Source: Procambarus clarkii (lineage: Eukaryota; Arthropoda; Malacostraca; Decapoda; Cambaridae). From it: DNA of 64,000 nt. A model generated the notes under the pieces. It made no database searches. It worked only from the letters and a program-made list of their open reading frames with translations, and was not told the origin of the DNA. Shown one piece after another: positions 1 to 14,281 of this stretch; position 1 is the stretch's first letter; each line of letters begins with the position of its first letter. The stretch spans positions 23,300,384-23,364,383 of the forward strand of contig NC_091232.1 of the NCBI RefSeq assembly GCF_040958095.1. The letters are read 5' to 3'. Position numbers and translations under genes: made by a program.

Positions 1-104
1 TATGCCAGTTGCTGGAAGGCTTCTGTGCTGGCTAGGGTTCGAGTCTCCTGGTGGGAAAGTGTTCTAAAGTTGTATACTTAACTCTCGTGTTTAGGAGAGT
101 TGTG

Positions 105-107
<3 letters not shown>
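1..107 (+). repeat. tRNA-derived SINE fragment, cut by the window edge
   Basis: This is the 3' part of a tRNA-like unit. The B-box-like block GGGTTCGAGTCTCC lies near position 37. A longer copy of the same family is on the minus strand at 56087-56213, where an A-box-like block (GGAGTGGGTTAAGGC) is also present. The copy here runs straight into a (TA)n array. The A box is missing because the window starts inside the element. Confidence 0.6.

Positions 108-181
<74 letters not shown>
108..181. repeat. (TA)n microsatellite
   Basis: Uninterrupted TA dinucleotide run. It is the first of more than ten TA arrays in the first 22 kb, and it separates a SINE from a short unclassified fragment. Confidence 0.98.
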
Positions 182-184
<3 letters not shown>

Positions 185-299
185 GAATGATTCTACTTTG
201 CTCTGATGAAGGCGAATTAGCCAAAAACGCGTTAAGCATTTTCTATTTTTCACATGTGGTTATTCTGCAGACTTGGATCAGTGTTTTTGTGATCATTGT

Positions 300-302
<3 letters not shown>
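182..302 (+). other. Short element remnant with a hammerhead-like core
   Basis: This 121-bp fragment lies between two TA arrays. It contains a canonical hammerhead core block CTGATGA (about 203), a possible stem II (AGGC...GCC), an AAAAAC block where CGAAAC is expected, and a possible stem I TGCT/AGCA closing around it. Hammerhead motifs are known in PLE terminal repeats. The fragment may be the end of another PLE family, but no coding part is attached. One core base departs from consensus, so activity is doubtful. Confidence 0.35.

Positions 303-392
<90 letters not shown>
303..392. repeat. (TA)n microsatellite
   Basis: TA run forming the left border of the first inverted PLE unit. Confidence 0.98.
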
Positions 393-395
<3 letters not shown>

Positions 396-546
396 TATAT
401 TTTGGTAGCAGTCTTTCCTGTAGACATATATTATTAAATATGACCGAAAAAGTAAGATTAATAATTCTAACACGAATTTTCTCAATCTTTCGTACATTAC
501 GCTTCACTGTTGGAGGTAATTCAAAAATCAATTCTCCAAAATTCAT
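393..546 (-). pseudogene. PLE N-terminal ORF fragment in the terminal repeat
   Basis: The frame starts [12 protein letters not shown] at 546 and ends ...LLPKYTN exactly where TA repeats begin. The codons that follow are only TA-encoded Ile-Tyr. The same start and the same stopping point occur at 5248-5402 and 9714-9868, and at the equivalent place in the family-2 element (56389-56542). It is the beginning of the PLE frame carried in the terminal repeat, and it is not a separate gene. Confidence 0.75.
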
Positions 547-826
547 TTTTATTTCTAATCTGACGCGACACGAGCGCGTTTCGTAAAACTTATTACATTT
601 TCAAAGACTTTAGTTTACAAATACACAACTGAATAGAACTTACGCATCTCCGATTTTGTTTATATCTACATTTGAGTGAGGTGGATGGGGAGAGTTGGCA
701 TTAATAGGGAATTAATTTCATCAACACAAGACAGAACAAGAGGTGGCATTAATAGGGTATTAATTTCATCAACACAAGACAGAACACGAAACAATGGGTA
801 TTGAAATAGAAGTGATTGTAGAAACT

Positions 827-2169
827 CTATTGGTCCATATTTCTTGATGCTTCTATATTGGAGCGGAGTCTTGAGGTGGGTAGAATATAGTTGTGCATTA
901 ATTGGCTGTTGATTGCTGGTGTTGACTTCTTAATGTGTAGTGCCTCGCAAACGTCAAGCCGCCTGCTATCGCTGTATCTATCGATGATTTCTGTGTTGTT
1001 TACTAGGATTTCTCTGGCGATGGTTTGGTTGTGGGAAGAGATTATATGTTCCTTAATGGAGCCTTGTTGTTTATGCATCGTTAAACGCCTAGAAAGAGAT
1101 GTTGTTGTCTTGCCTATATACTGGGTTTTTTGGAGCTTACAGTCCCCAAGTGGGCATTTGAAGGCATAGACGACGTTGGTCTCTTTTAAAGCGTTCTGCT
1201 TTGTGTCTGGAGAGTTTCTCATGAGTAGGCTGGCCGTTTTACTGGTTTTATAGTAAATCGTCAGTTATATCCTCTGATTTTTGTCTGTAGGGATAATGTT
1301 TCTATTAACAATATATTTCAGGACCCTTTCCTCTGTTATATGAGCTGTGGAAAAGAAATTCCTGTAAAATAGTCTAATAGGGGGTTTAGGTGTTGTGTTA
1401 GTTGTCTCTTCAGAGGTTGCATGGCGTTTCACTTTCCTTCTTATGATGTCTTCGACGAAACCATTGGAGAAGCCGTTGTTGACTAGGACCTGCCTTACTC
1501 TACAGAGTTTTTCGTCGACTTGCTTCCATTCTGAGCTGTGGCTTAGAGCACGGTCGACATATGCGTTAACAACACTCCTCTTGTACCTGTCTGGGCAGTC
1601 GCTGTTGGCATTTAGGCACATTCCTATGCTCGTTTCCTTAGTGTAGACTGCAGTGTGGAAACCTCCGCTCTTTTCCATGACTGTTACATCTAGAAAGGGC
1701 AGCTTCCCATCCTTTTCCATCTCGTAAGTGAAACGCAGCACGGAACTCTGCTCAAATGCCTCCTTCAGCTCGTGCAGATGTCTGACATCAGGTACCTGTG
1801 TAAAAATGTCGTCAACATACCTGCAGTATATGGCCGGTTTCAAGTTCATGTCGACTAAGACTTTTTGCTCGATGGTACCCATGTAGAAGTTTGCAAACAG
1901 GACACCTAGGGGAGAACCCATGGCGACCCCATCTACTTGCTTATACATGTGCCCATCCGGGCTCAAGAAGGGTGCCTCTTTAGTACAAGCTTGGAGTAGT
2001 TTCCTTAGAATATACTCGGGTATGTCAAGAGGAGTACAGGCTGGATCACGATACTCTCTGTCAGCTATCATCCCGATTGTCTCGTCCACAGGTACGTTGG
2101 TAAACAGCGATTCTACGTCCAACGAGGCTCTTATCCCTGTGGCCCGTGTGCCCCGCAGTAAGTCAACAA
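827..2169 (-). pseudogene. PLE reverse transcriptase / GIY-YIG protein, 5'-truncated, one stop
   Basis: The frame begins at FVDLLRGTRATG, inside the RT domain. It carries RT motif A (SLDVESLFTNVPVDET), motif B (GVAMGSPLGVLFANFYM) and motif C (YCRYVDDIF, catalytic YVDD). The C-terminal GIY-YIG nuclease follows, with VYAFKC, QYIGKT, SRRL and the distal glutamate in CEALHIKK. The first ~200 residues of the usual PLE frame are missing. A CAA-to-TAA change at about 1265-1267 (after TDKNQRI) stops translation before the nuclease, and the frame is otherwise open to the end. PLE RT primes on nicked DNA made by the GIY-YIG nuclease. This copy cannot make that protein. Confidence 0.9.
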
Positions 2170-2171
2170 AT

Positions 2172-3395
2172 CGTGATCCAGCCTGTACTCCTCTTGACAT
2201 ACCCGAGAATATTCTAAGGAAACTACTCCAAGCTTGTACTAAAGAGGCACCCTTCTTGAGCCCGGATGGGCACATGTATAAGCAAGTAGATGGGGTCGCC
2301 ATGGGTTCTCCCCTAGGTGTCCTGTTTGCAAACTTCTACATGAGTACCATCGAGCAAAAAGTCTTAGTCGACATGAACTTGAAACCGGCCATATACTGCA
2401 GGTATGTTGACGACATTTTTACACAGGTACCTGTTGTCAGATATCTGCAGGAGCTGAAGGAGGCATTTGAGCAGAGTTCCATGCTGCGTTTCACTTACGA
2501 GATGGAAAAGGATGGGAAGCTGCCCTTTCTAGATGTAACAGTCATGGAAAAGAGCGGAGGTTTCCACACTGCAGTCTACACTAAGGAAACGAGCATAGGA
2601 ATGTGCCTAAATGCCAACAGCGACTGCCCAGACAGGTACAAGAGGAGTGTTGTTAACGCATATGTCAACAGTGCTCTAAGCCACAGCTCAGAATGGAAGC
2701 AAGTCGACGAAGAACTCTGTAGGGTAAGGCAGGTCCTAGTCAACAACAGCTTCTCCAATGGTTTCGTCGAAGACATCATAAGAAAGAAAGTGAAACGCCA
2801 TGCAACCTCTGAAGAGACAACTAACACAACACCTATACCCCCTATTAGACTATTTTACAGGAACTTCTTTTCTACAGCTCATAAAACAGAGGAAAGGGTC
2901 CTGAAAGATATTGTTAATAGAAACATTATCCCTACAGACAAAAATCAGAGGATACAACTGACGATTTACTATAAAACCAGAAAAACGGCCTGCCTACTCA
3001 TGAGAAACTCTCCAGACACAAAACAGAACGCTTTAGAAGAGACCAACGTCGTCTATGCCTTCAAATGCCCACTTGGGGACTGTAAGCTCCAAAAAACCCA
3101 GTATATAGGCAAGACAACAACATCTCTTTCTAGGCGTTTAACGATGCATAAACAACAGGGCTCAATTAAGGAACATATAATCTCTTCCCACAACCAAACC
3201 ATCGCCAGAGAAATCCTAGTAAACAACACAGAAATCATCGATAGATACAGCGATAGCAGGCGGCTTGACGTTTGCGAGGCACTACACATTAAGAAGTCAA
3301 CACCAGCAATCAACAGCCAATTAATGCACATCTATATTCTACCCACTTCAAGACTCCGCTCCAATATAGAAGCATCAAGAAATATGGACCAATAG
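2172..3395 (+). pseudogene. PLE RT / GIY-YIG protein, 5'-truncated but open to the natural stop
   Basis: There are 407 uninterrupted codons from RDPACTPLDIPEN to the terminal NMDQ stop. They cover RT motifs B and C (YVDD), the RT thumb region and the full GIY-YIG nuclease with its Cys-rich entry (AFKCPLGDC). RT motif A is absent because of the 5' truncation. The frame stays open leftward into copy 1 antisense sequence by chance. With no start codon of its own and half an RT it is a dead fragment, but the nuclease half is undamaged. Confidence 0.88.
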
Positions 3396-3611
3396 GCTTT
3401 CTACAATCACTTCCATTTCAATACCCATTGTTTCGTGTTCTGTCTTGTGTTGATGAAATTAATACCCTATTAATGCCACCTCTTGTTCTGTCTTGTGTTG
3501 ATGAAATTAATTCCCTATTAATGCCAACTCTCCCCATCCACCTCACTCAAATGTAGATATAAACAAAATCGGAGATGCGTAAGTTCTATTCAGTTGTGTA
3601 TTTGTAAACTA

Positions 3612-3667
3612 AAGTCTTTGAAAATGTAATAAGTTTTACGAAACGCGCTCGTGTCGCGTCAGACTAG
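3612..3667 (+). ncRNA. Hammerhead-like segment in the PLE terminal repeat (degenerate)
   Basis: Stem I AGTCT/AGACT encloses a stem II (GTAA...TTAC), GAAAC, a stem III (GCG...CGC) and the cleavage-type triplet GTC. The CTGANGA block is replaced by TTGAAAAT, so the usual catalytic G is absent. The same layout is seen at 555-614 (-), 5184-5239 (+), 7739-7796 (-), 9645-9707 (+), 10110-10168 (-) and 20724-20783 (+). Hammerhead ribozymes are established in PLE terminal repeats; whether this form cleaves is unknown. Confidence 0.4.
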
Positions 3668-3809
3668 TAATAAAAATGATTTTTGGAGAATTGATTTTTG
3701 AATTACCTCCAACAGTGAAAAGAAATGTACGAAAGATTGAGAAAATTCCTGTTAGAATTATTAATCTTACTTTTTCGGTCATATTTAATAATATATATGG
3801 ACCAATAGG

Positions 3810-4213
<404 letters not shown>

Positions 4214-4304
<91 letters not shown>
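4214..4304. repeat. (TA)n microsatellite
   Basis: TA run separating the SINE unit from the next PLE unit. Confidence 0.98.
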
Positions 4305-4308
<4 letters not shown>

Positions 4309-5398
4309 TATGACCGAAAAAGTAAGAGTAAGGCAGGTCCTAGTCAATAACGGCTTCTCCAATGGTTTCATCGAAGACATCATAAGAAGGAAAGTGAAAA
4401 GCAATGCAACCTCTGAAGAGACAACTAACACAACACCTATACCCCCTATTAGACTATTTTACAGGAACTTCTTTTCCACAGCTCATAAAACGGAGGAAAG
4501 GGTCCTGAAAGATATTGTTAATAGAAACGTTATCCCTACAGACAAAAATCAGAGGATACAACTGACGATTTACTATAAAACCAGAAAAACGGCCAGCCTA
4601 CTCATGAGAAACTCTCCAGACACAAAACAGAACGCTTTAAAAGAGACTAACGTCGTCTATGCCTTCAAATGCCCACTTGGGGACTGTAAGCTCCAAAAAA
4701 CCCAGTATATAGGCAAGACAACAACATCTCTTTCTAGGCGTTTAACGATGCATAAGCAACAGGGCTCCATTAAGGAACATATAATCTCTTCCCATAACCA
4801 AACCATCGCCAGAGAAATCCTAGTAAACAACACAGAAATCATCGATAGATACAGCGATAGCAGGCGGCTTGACGTTTGCGAGGCACTACACATCAAGAAG
4901 ACAACACCAGCAATCAACAGCCAATTATTGCACAACTATATTCTACCCACCTCAAGACTCCGCTCCAATATAGTAGCATCAAGAAATATGGACCAATAGG
5001 CTTTCTACAAACACTTCTATTCAATACCCATTGTTTCTGTTCTGTCTTGTGTTGATACTTTTAATACCCTATTAATATCCCCTCTTGTTCTGTCTTGTGT
5101 TAATGCCACATCACCCCTCCCACCTCACTCAAATGTAGATATAAAATCAGAGATACGTAAGTTCTAATCAGGTGTGTATTTGTGAAGTCTTTCAAAATGT
5201 AATAAGTTTTCGAAACGCGCCCGTGTCGCGTCAGACTAGAAATAAAAATGAATTTTGGAGAAGTGATTTTTGATTTACCTCCAACAGTGAAGCGTAATGT
5301 ACGAAAGATTGAGAAAATTCGTGTTAGAATTATTAATCTTACTTTTTCGGTCATATTTAATAATATATGTCTACAGGAAAGACTGCTACCAAAATATA

Positions 5399-5401
<3 letters not shown>
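4305..5401 (+). mobile_element. PLE family 1 copy 3 with a ~21-bp inverted left arm
   Basis: The left end (4305-4325) is the PLE terminal-repeat end in minus orientation (TTAAATATGACCGAAAAAG). It is fused directly to a plus-strand PLE that starts inside the RT thumb (from VRQVLVNNG). The plus part contains the GIY-YIG frame, the 3' UTR, a hammerhead-like segment and an N-terminal ORF start (5248-5402) ending at KYTN and then TA. The unit has the outward-facing 3' ends and TA borders of the large palindromes, with one arm almost absent. Confidence 0.85.
4328..4999 (+). pseudogene. PLE C-terminal fragment (RT thumb and GIY-YIG nuclease)
   Basis: There are 223 open codons from VRQVLVNNG to the NMDQ stop. 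The YVDD-containing RT core is missing. The GIY-YIG domain is complete (VYAFKC, QYIGKT, SRRL, CEALHIKK). An ATG at 4310 is in frame, but it comes from inverted terminal-repeat sequence and is not a natural start. Confidence 0.85.

Positions 5402-5485
<84 letters not shown>
5402..5485. repeat. (TA)n microsatellite
   Basis: TA run shared by two neighbouring PLE insertions: the 3' end of copy 3 to the left and the 3' end of copy 4 to the right. Confidence 0.98.
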
Positions 5486-5487
<2 letters not shown>

Positions 5488-6483
5488 AATAGAAGTGTTT
5501 GTAGAAAGCCTATTGGTCCATATTTCTTGATGCTTCTATATTGGAGCGGAGTTTTAAGGTGGGTAGAATATAGTTGTGCAATAATTGGCTGTTGATTGCT
5601 GGTGTTGACTTCTTGACGTGTAGTGCCTCGCAAACGCCAAGCCGCCTGCTATCGCTGTATCTATCGATGATTTCTGTGTTGTTTACTAGGATTTCTCTGG
5701 CGATGGTTTGGTTGTGGGAAGAGATTATATGTTCCTTAATGGAGCCCTGTTGCTTATGCATCGTTAAACGCCTAGAGAGAGATGTTGTTGTCTTGCCTAT
5801 ATACTGGGTTTTTTGGAGCTTACAGTCCCCAAGAGGGCATTTGAAGGCATAGACGACGTTAGTCTCTTTTAAAGCATTCTGTTTTGTGTCTGGAGAGTTT
5901 CTCATGAGTAGGCTGGCCGTTTTTCTGGTTTTATAGTAAATCGTCAGTTGTATCCTCTGATTTTTGTCTGTAGGGATAACGTTTCTATTAACAATATCTT
6001 TCAGGACCCTTTCCTCCGTTTTATGAGCTGTGGAAAAGAAGTTCCTGTAAAATAGTCTAATAGGGGGTATAGGTGTTGTGTTAGTTGTCTCTTCAGAGGT
6101 TGCATGGCTTTTCACTTTCCTTCTTATGATGTCTTCGACGAAACCATTGGAGAAGCCGTTATTGACTAGGACCTGCCTTACCCTACAGAGTTCTTCGTCG
6201 ACTTCCTTCCATTCTGAGCTCTGGCTGAGAGCACGGTCGACATATGCGTTAACAACACTCCTCTTGTACCTGTCTGGGCAGTCGCTGTTGGCATTTAGGC
6301 ACATTCCTATGTTTGTTTCCTTAGTGTAGACTGCAGTGTGGAAACCTCCGCCCTTTTCCATGACTGTTACATCTAGAAAGGGCAGCTTCCTATCCTTTTC
6401 CATCTCGTAAGTGAAACGCAGCACGGAACTCTGCTCAAATGCCTCCTTCAGCTCATGAAAATCTCTGACATCAGGTACCTGTG

Positions 6484-6487
<4 letters not shown>
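5486..6487 (-). mobile_element. PLE family 1 copy 4, truncated at both ends
   Basis: This is a minus-strand PLE piece with TA repeats on both sides. The 3' end stops only ~25 bp after the stop codon, so UTR, hammerhead-like segment and N-terminal start are absent. The 5' end stops within the RT at TQVPDV. It has no inverted partner and is the exception among the TA-bounded PLE units. Confidence 0.88.
5510..6487 (-). pseudogene. PLE RT C-terminal half and GIY-YIG nuclease
   Basis: The frame is open from TQVPDVRDF to the NMDQ stop, about 325 codons. It begins just after the YVDD motif, so the RT active site is lost. The RT motif D/E region (LPFLDVTV), the thumb and the GIY-YIG domain are present. 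Small changes relative to other copies include CPLGDC kept and SRRLGVCEALHVKK at the C-terminal glutamate motif. Confidence 0.87.
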
Positions 6488-6542
<55 letters not shown>

Positions 6543-6589
6543 CAGAGAAGACCTTGTGGATTCTCACTGAATACTTTAATCTTTATATA

Positions 6590-6671
<82 letters not shown>

Positions 6672-6701
6672 CTTATTAGTATATAGATTAATATATACAT
6701 A

Positions 6702-6780
<79 letters not shown>
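6487..6780. repeat. Complex TA-rich microsatellite region
   Basis: TA runs at 6487-6538, 6584-6666 and about 6700-6780 are broken by 45 bp of unclassified sequence (6539-6583) and by a short AT-rich interruption with imperfect TACATA and TTTATA variants. Confidence 0.95.
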
Positions 6781-7269
<489 letters not shown>

Positions 7270-7346
7270 AGGAAATTTCCTGTTTCATTTTTCCTCCGTG
7301 GTCTGACATTGTCACATTCTTAATCACGTGTTTATTTTCGTGATAT

Positions 7347-8488
<1,142 letters not shown>

Positions 8489-8492
8489 TGCA

Positions 8493-9995
<1,503 letters not shown>

Positions 9996-10329
9996 CTTAT
10001 TAAAAGTAAGATTAATAATTCTAACACGAATTTTCTCAATCTTTCGTACATTTCTTTTCACTGTTGGAGGTAATTCAAAAATCAATTCTCCAAAATTCAT
10101 TTTTATTTCTAGTCTGACGCAACACTTGAGCGCGTTTCGTAAAACTTATTACATTTTCAAAGACTTTACACATACACAACTGAATAGAACTTACATATCT
10201 CCGATTTGTTTATATCTACATTTGAGTAAGGTGGATGGGGTGAGGTGGTATTTAATAAGGTATTAATTTCATCAACACAAGACAGAACACTAAACAATGG
10301 GTATTGAAATGGAAGTGATTGTAGAAAGC

Positions 10330-12980
10330 CTATTGGTCCATATTTCTTGATGCTTCTATATTGGAGCAGAGTCTTGAGGTGGGTAGAATATAGTTGTGCA
10401 TTAATTGGCTGTTGATTACTGGTGTTGACTTCTTAATGTGCAGTGCCTCGCAAACGTCAAGCCGTCTGCTATCGCTGTATCTATCGGTGATTTCTGTGTT
10501 GTTTACTAGGGTTTCTCTGGCGATGGTTTGGTTGTGGGAAGAGATTATATGTTCCTTAATGGAGCCCTGTTGCTTATGCATCGTTAAACGCCTAGAAAGA
10601 GATGTTGTTGTCTTGCCTATATACTGGGTTTTTTGGAGCTTACAGTCCCCAAGTGGGCATTTGAAGGCATAGACGACGTTGGTCTCTTTTAAAGCGTTCT
10701 GCTTTGTGTCTGGAGAGTTTCTCATGAGTCGGCTGGCCGTTTTTCTGGTTTTATAGTAAATCGTCAGTTGTATCCTCTGATTTTTGTCTGTAGGGATAAC
10801 GTTTCTATTAACAATATCTTTCAGGACCCTTTCCTCCGTTTTATGAGCTGTGGAAAAGATGTTCCTGTAAAATAGTCTAATAGGGGGTATAGGTGTTGTG
10901 TTAGTTGTCTCTTCAGAGGTTGCATGGCGTTTCACTTTCCTTCTTATGATGTCTTCGACGAAACCATTGGAGAAGCCGTTGTTGACTAGGACCTGCCTTA
11001 CCCTACAGAGTTCTTCGTCGACTTGCTTCCATTCTGAGCTGTGGCTGAGAGCACGGTCGACATATGCGTTAACAACACTCCTCTTGTACCTGTCTGGGCA
11101 GTCGCTGTTGGCATTTAGGCACATTCCTATGTTCGTTTCCTTAGTGTAGACTGCAGTGTGGAAACCTCCGCTCTTTTCCATGACTGTTACATCTAGAAAG
11201 GGCAGCTTCCCATCCTTTTCCATCTCGTAAGTGAAACGCAGCACGGAACTCTGCTCAAATGCCTCCTTCAGCTCCTGCAGATGTCTGACATCAGGTACCT
11301 GTGTAAAAATGTCGTCAACATACCTGCAGTATATGGCCGGTTTCAAGTTCATGTCGACTAAGACTTTTTACTCGATTGTACCCATGTAGAAGTTTGCAAA
11401 CAGGACACCTAGGGGAGAACCCATGGCGACCCCATCTACTTGCTTATACATGTGCCCATCCGGGCTCAAAAAGGGTGCCTCTTTAGTACAAGCTTGGAGT
11501 AGTTTCCTCAGAATATTTTCTGGTGTCGGGAAACCGACACACACACAACCACACACACACAAATAACACAGTCTCCCCTAGTCTGTACTCCCTTCAGGAT
11601 GGAAAATGGGAGACTCCGTGACGTCATCGACTCCGTGACGTCATGGAAGTCATCGTATATTTACATTATGAAACATTGTTAATAGACTAGTTTAGTCTCT
11701 AGAGTTAACAAAAAAGTAATCAATAAGATTGAATATAATTATTTACAAAGTATTGTAGCTAGGTTCCCTTGTTAATGTAAAATTACTTTGAGTGAGGAAC
11801 CAGCGTTAAGGGCGTTGCCCGGGAGAGAGGCTCGCGCTCCATCTTGACAACAACATAGCAGCCGACCACGCTGTATTAGAGCTGGTGTAAACAGCTAGAC
11901 ACCCCATTTACATGTCAACACCAGCAACACAGCCTAACAACATCACAACAACGATTGTATCCATCTACCAAGTATTGTATATTATTCTAGTACACTGTTT
12001 AATATTAATGGGTAGATGGTTAGGTCGTGGGAGATCCCCAAATACAACGTACGTGTACACCATTACAACCCTCACAGTTCATGTTATACCTGTAATTGAT
12101 ATGTTTAGGGAACTTTGATTAATTCCTTGCATCCCATACAGGTAAATTGTGAGAGGAGCATCAAGAGGTTGAGCAGACAGTTGGCTCATACACATTAACT
12201 ATTGCTTGCCAGGCATTGTTCTCCCCACAAGCCGCCATTACATGGCACAAGAGGCACAGGGCCACACCCAATCTGAGGCTACACCTACACGCCTTACCAG
12301 GCCCATTCTACTGGCATAGCTAAGACATTTATGCTTTTAGTAGTAGTAGTCATAATTAATTATTAGTAGATTAGACCGCCGTATGTGGTACACTGTATAC
12401 TGAAATAACAGATTAAAAGGTAAACAATTGGTAGTTTAAGAAGGAGCCATAACAAAGTGGTTTAGGCTACCAATTGTCCCTCCCAATAGTGTGTAAGAAG
12501 ATTTCAGGCAGTTTACCAGTATATACAGTCCACTTAATTAATTCTTACTTACTAAGAAAATAAATAAGACATAACTTTATTTTATTAAAGTCAATTTGAA
12601 AAGAGAGATTAGCTGCCTGGAATTTCCCCACATCTGGTATGTCAAGAGGAGTACAGGCTGGATCACGATACACTCTGTCGGCTATCATCCCGATTGTCTC
12701 GTCCACAAGTACGTTGGTAAACAGCGATTCTACGTCCAACGAGGCTCTTATCCCTGTGGCCCGTGTGCCCCGCAGTAAGTCAACAAATTCCTTTTGGAGA
12801 CTTCAGGTTGAAGGCGCAAGGAACATAGGGAGTCAGCAGGCCGTTGAGTCGCTTCGCCAGTCTGTACGTGGGTGTGGGTATCTGGCTAATGATTGGCTGA
12901 AGTGGGTTTCCAGGCTTGTGTGTCTTGACATTTCCATACGCATATCCAGGTTTATATTCCCCAATGATCTTTGGCAGGTG
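10330..12980 (-). pseudogene. PLE RT / GIY-YIG protein interrupted by LTR, stop and frameshift
   Basis: Coding parts are 10330-11523 and 12633-12980. RT begins at LPKIIGEYKPGYAYG and includes VKTHKPGNP, motif A, motif B and YVDD, and the complete GIY-YIG domain ends at NMDQ. Three lesions are visible: an extra base at about 12788 (KSPKG then FVDLL out of frame), the LTR insertion, and a CAA-to-TAA stop at 11368-11370 just after FYMGTIE. The extra base is also present in copy 8, so it predates or accompanied formation of the pair. Confidence 0.87.
11519..12637. mobile_element. Solo LTR with 5-bp target duplication (LTR family L1)
   Basis: The 1109-bp LTR runs 11524-12632. It begins TGTCGGGAAACC and ends AATTTCCCCACA, giving the short inverted ends TGTSGGGAAA and the canonical TG...CA. 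The PLE target TCTGG is present at 11519-11523 and again at 12633-12637. No internal region remains, as expected after recombination between two LTRs. An AATAAA block near 12558 on the plus strand hints at plus orientation. Contents include CA-rich repeats at the left and two GACTCCGTGACGTCAT repeats near 11611 and 11628 that contain CRE-like TGACGTCA. A 5-bp duplication fits Gypsy or BEL/Pao; the superfamily cannot be set from an LTR. Confidence 0.85.
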
Positions 12981-14281
12981 AGATGGCCCAGAAAGTAGAG
13001 TTGGAAATTCTGTTGGACGACATATTCGACCTCGAGACACAAAAGAAGGTCACTACCAAAGATACCTTACAAGCAGAACTTATTGCAGAAGGTGGAAAGA
13101 ATCGAGGCAATTACAGAAGCACCATACTGTCCCCCGAGCTCAAAGCGGCAGCTAAAAGCCTTCGTGAGAACAAGGAGATAGTTGTCATGAGAGGTGACAA
13201 GTCGCCAATATATGTCATTCTTAAAAAAGACGAATATCTGGCAAAAATAAACCTCATACTCTCTGACCAAACTAAGTTCCAAAGGGTAACGAAGGACACT
13301 ACAGCCGAACTGAAAGCAAAGGTCAACAAACTGATCGAAACTGTGAACGCCAAGAAATCCGGACTCCACCTGCCAAAGATCATTAGGGAATATAAACCTG
13401 GATATGCGTATGGAAATGTCAAGACACACAAGCCTGGAAACCCACTTCAGCCAATCATTAGCCAGATACCCACATCCACGTACAGACTGGCGAAGCGACT
13501 CAACGGCCTGCTGACTCCTTATGTTCCTTGCGCCTTCAACCTGAAGTCTCCAAAAGGAATTTGTTGACTTACTGTGGGGCACACGGGCCACAGGGATAAG
13601 AGCCTCGTTGGACGTAGAATCGCTGTTTACCAACGTAACTGTGGACGAGACAATCGGGATGATAGCCGACAGAGTGTATCGTGATCCAGCCTGTACTCCT
13701 CTTGACATACCAGAAAATATTCTGAGGAAACTACTCCAAGCTTGTACTAAAGAGGCACCCTTCTTGAGCCCGGATGGGCACATGTATAAGCAAGTAGATG
13801 GGGTCGCCATGGGTTCTCCCCTAGGTGTCCTGTTTGCAAACTTCTACATGGGTACCATCGAGCAAAAAGTCTTAGTCGACATGAACTTGAAACCGGCCAT
13901 ATACTGCAGGTATGTTGACGACATTTTTACACAGGTACCTGATGTCAGACATCTGCAGGAGCTGAATGAGGCTTTTGAGCAGAGTTCCGTGCTGCGTTTC
14001 ACTTACGAGATGGAAAAGGATGGGAAGCTGCCCTTTCTAGATGTAACAGTCATGGAAAAGAGCGGAGGTTTCAACACTGCAGTCTACACTATGGAAACGA
14101 ACATAGGAATGTGCCTAAATGCCAACAGCGACTGCCCAGACAGGTACAAGAGGAGTGTTGTTAACGCATATGTCGACCGTGCTCTCAGCCACAGCTCAGA
14201 ATGGAAGCAAGTCGACGAAGAACTCTGTAGGGTAAGGCAGGTCCTAGTCAACAACGGCTTCTCCAATGGTTTCGTCGAAGA

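Larger units (their letters stand above)
393..2171 (-). mobile_element. PLE family 1 copy 1, left arm of palindrome 1
   Basis: This is a Penelope-like retroelement copy on the minus strand. From its inner end outward it holds a 5'-truncated reverse transcriptase plus GIY-YIG frame (827-2169), a 3' untranslated part with 'TCTTGTGTTGATGAAATTAA'-type repeats (about 690-800), a degenerate hammerhead-like segment (555-614), and the first ~50 codons of a new PLE frame (393-546). It then stops at the TA array. A start-of-ORF segment placed after the 3' end fits the pseudo-LTR organisation known for PLEs. The inner end meets an oppositely oriented copy at about 2171. Confidence 0.9.

Noticed and set aside
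100..408. Ile-Tyr repeat open frames over TA arrays (also at 3676, 4029, 7328, 22055, 56207 and others)
   Set aside because: They are products of (TA)n read as codons; no coding signal outside the repeat.
891..1169. Frames of 83-92 codons opposite each PLE copy (MCINWLLIAGVDF.. and MLVVSSEVAW.. types)
   Set aside because: Antisense shadows of the PLE coding sequence; they recur only because the PLE recurs.
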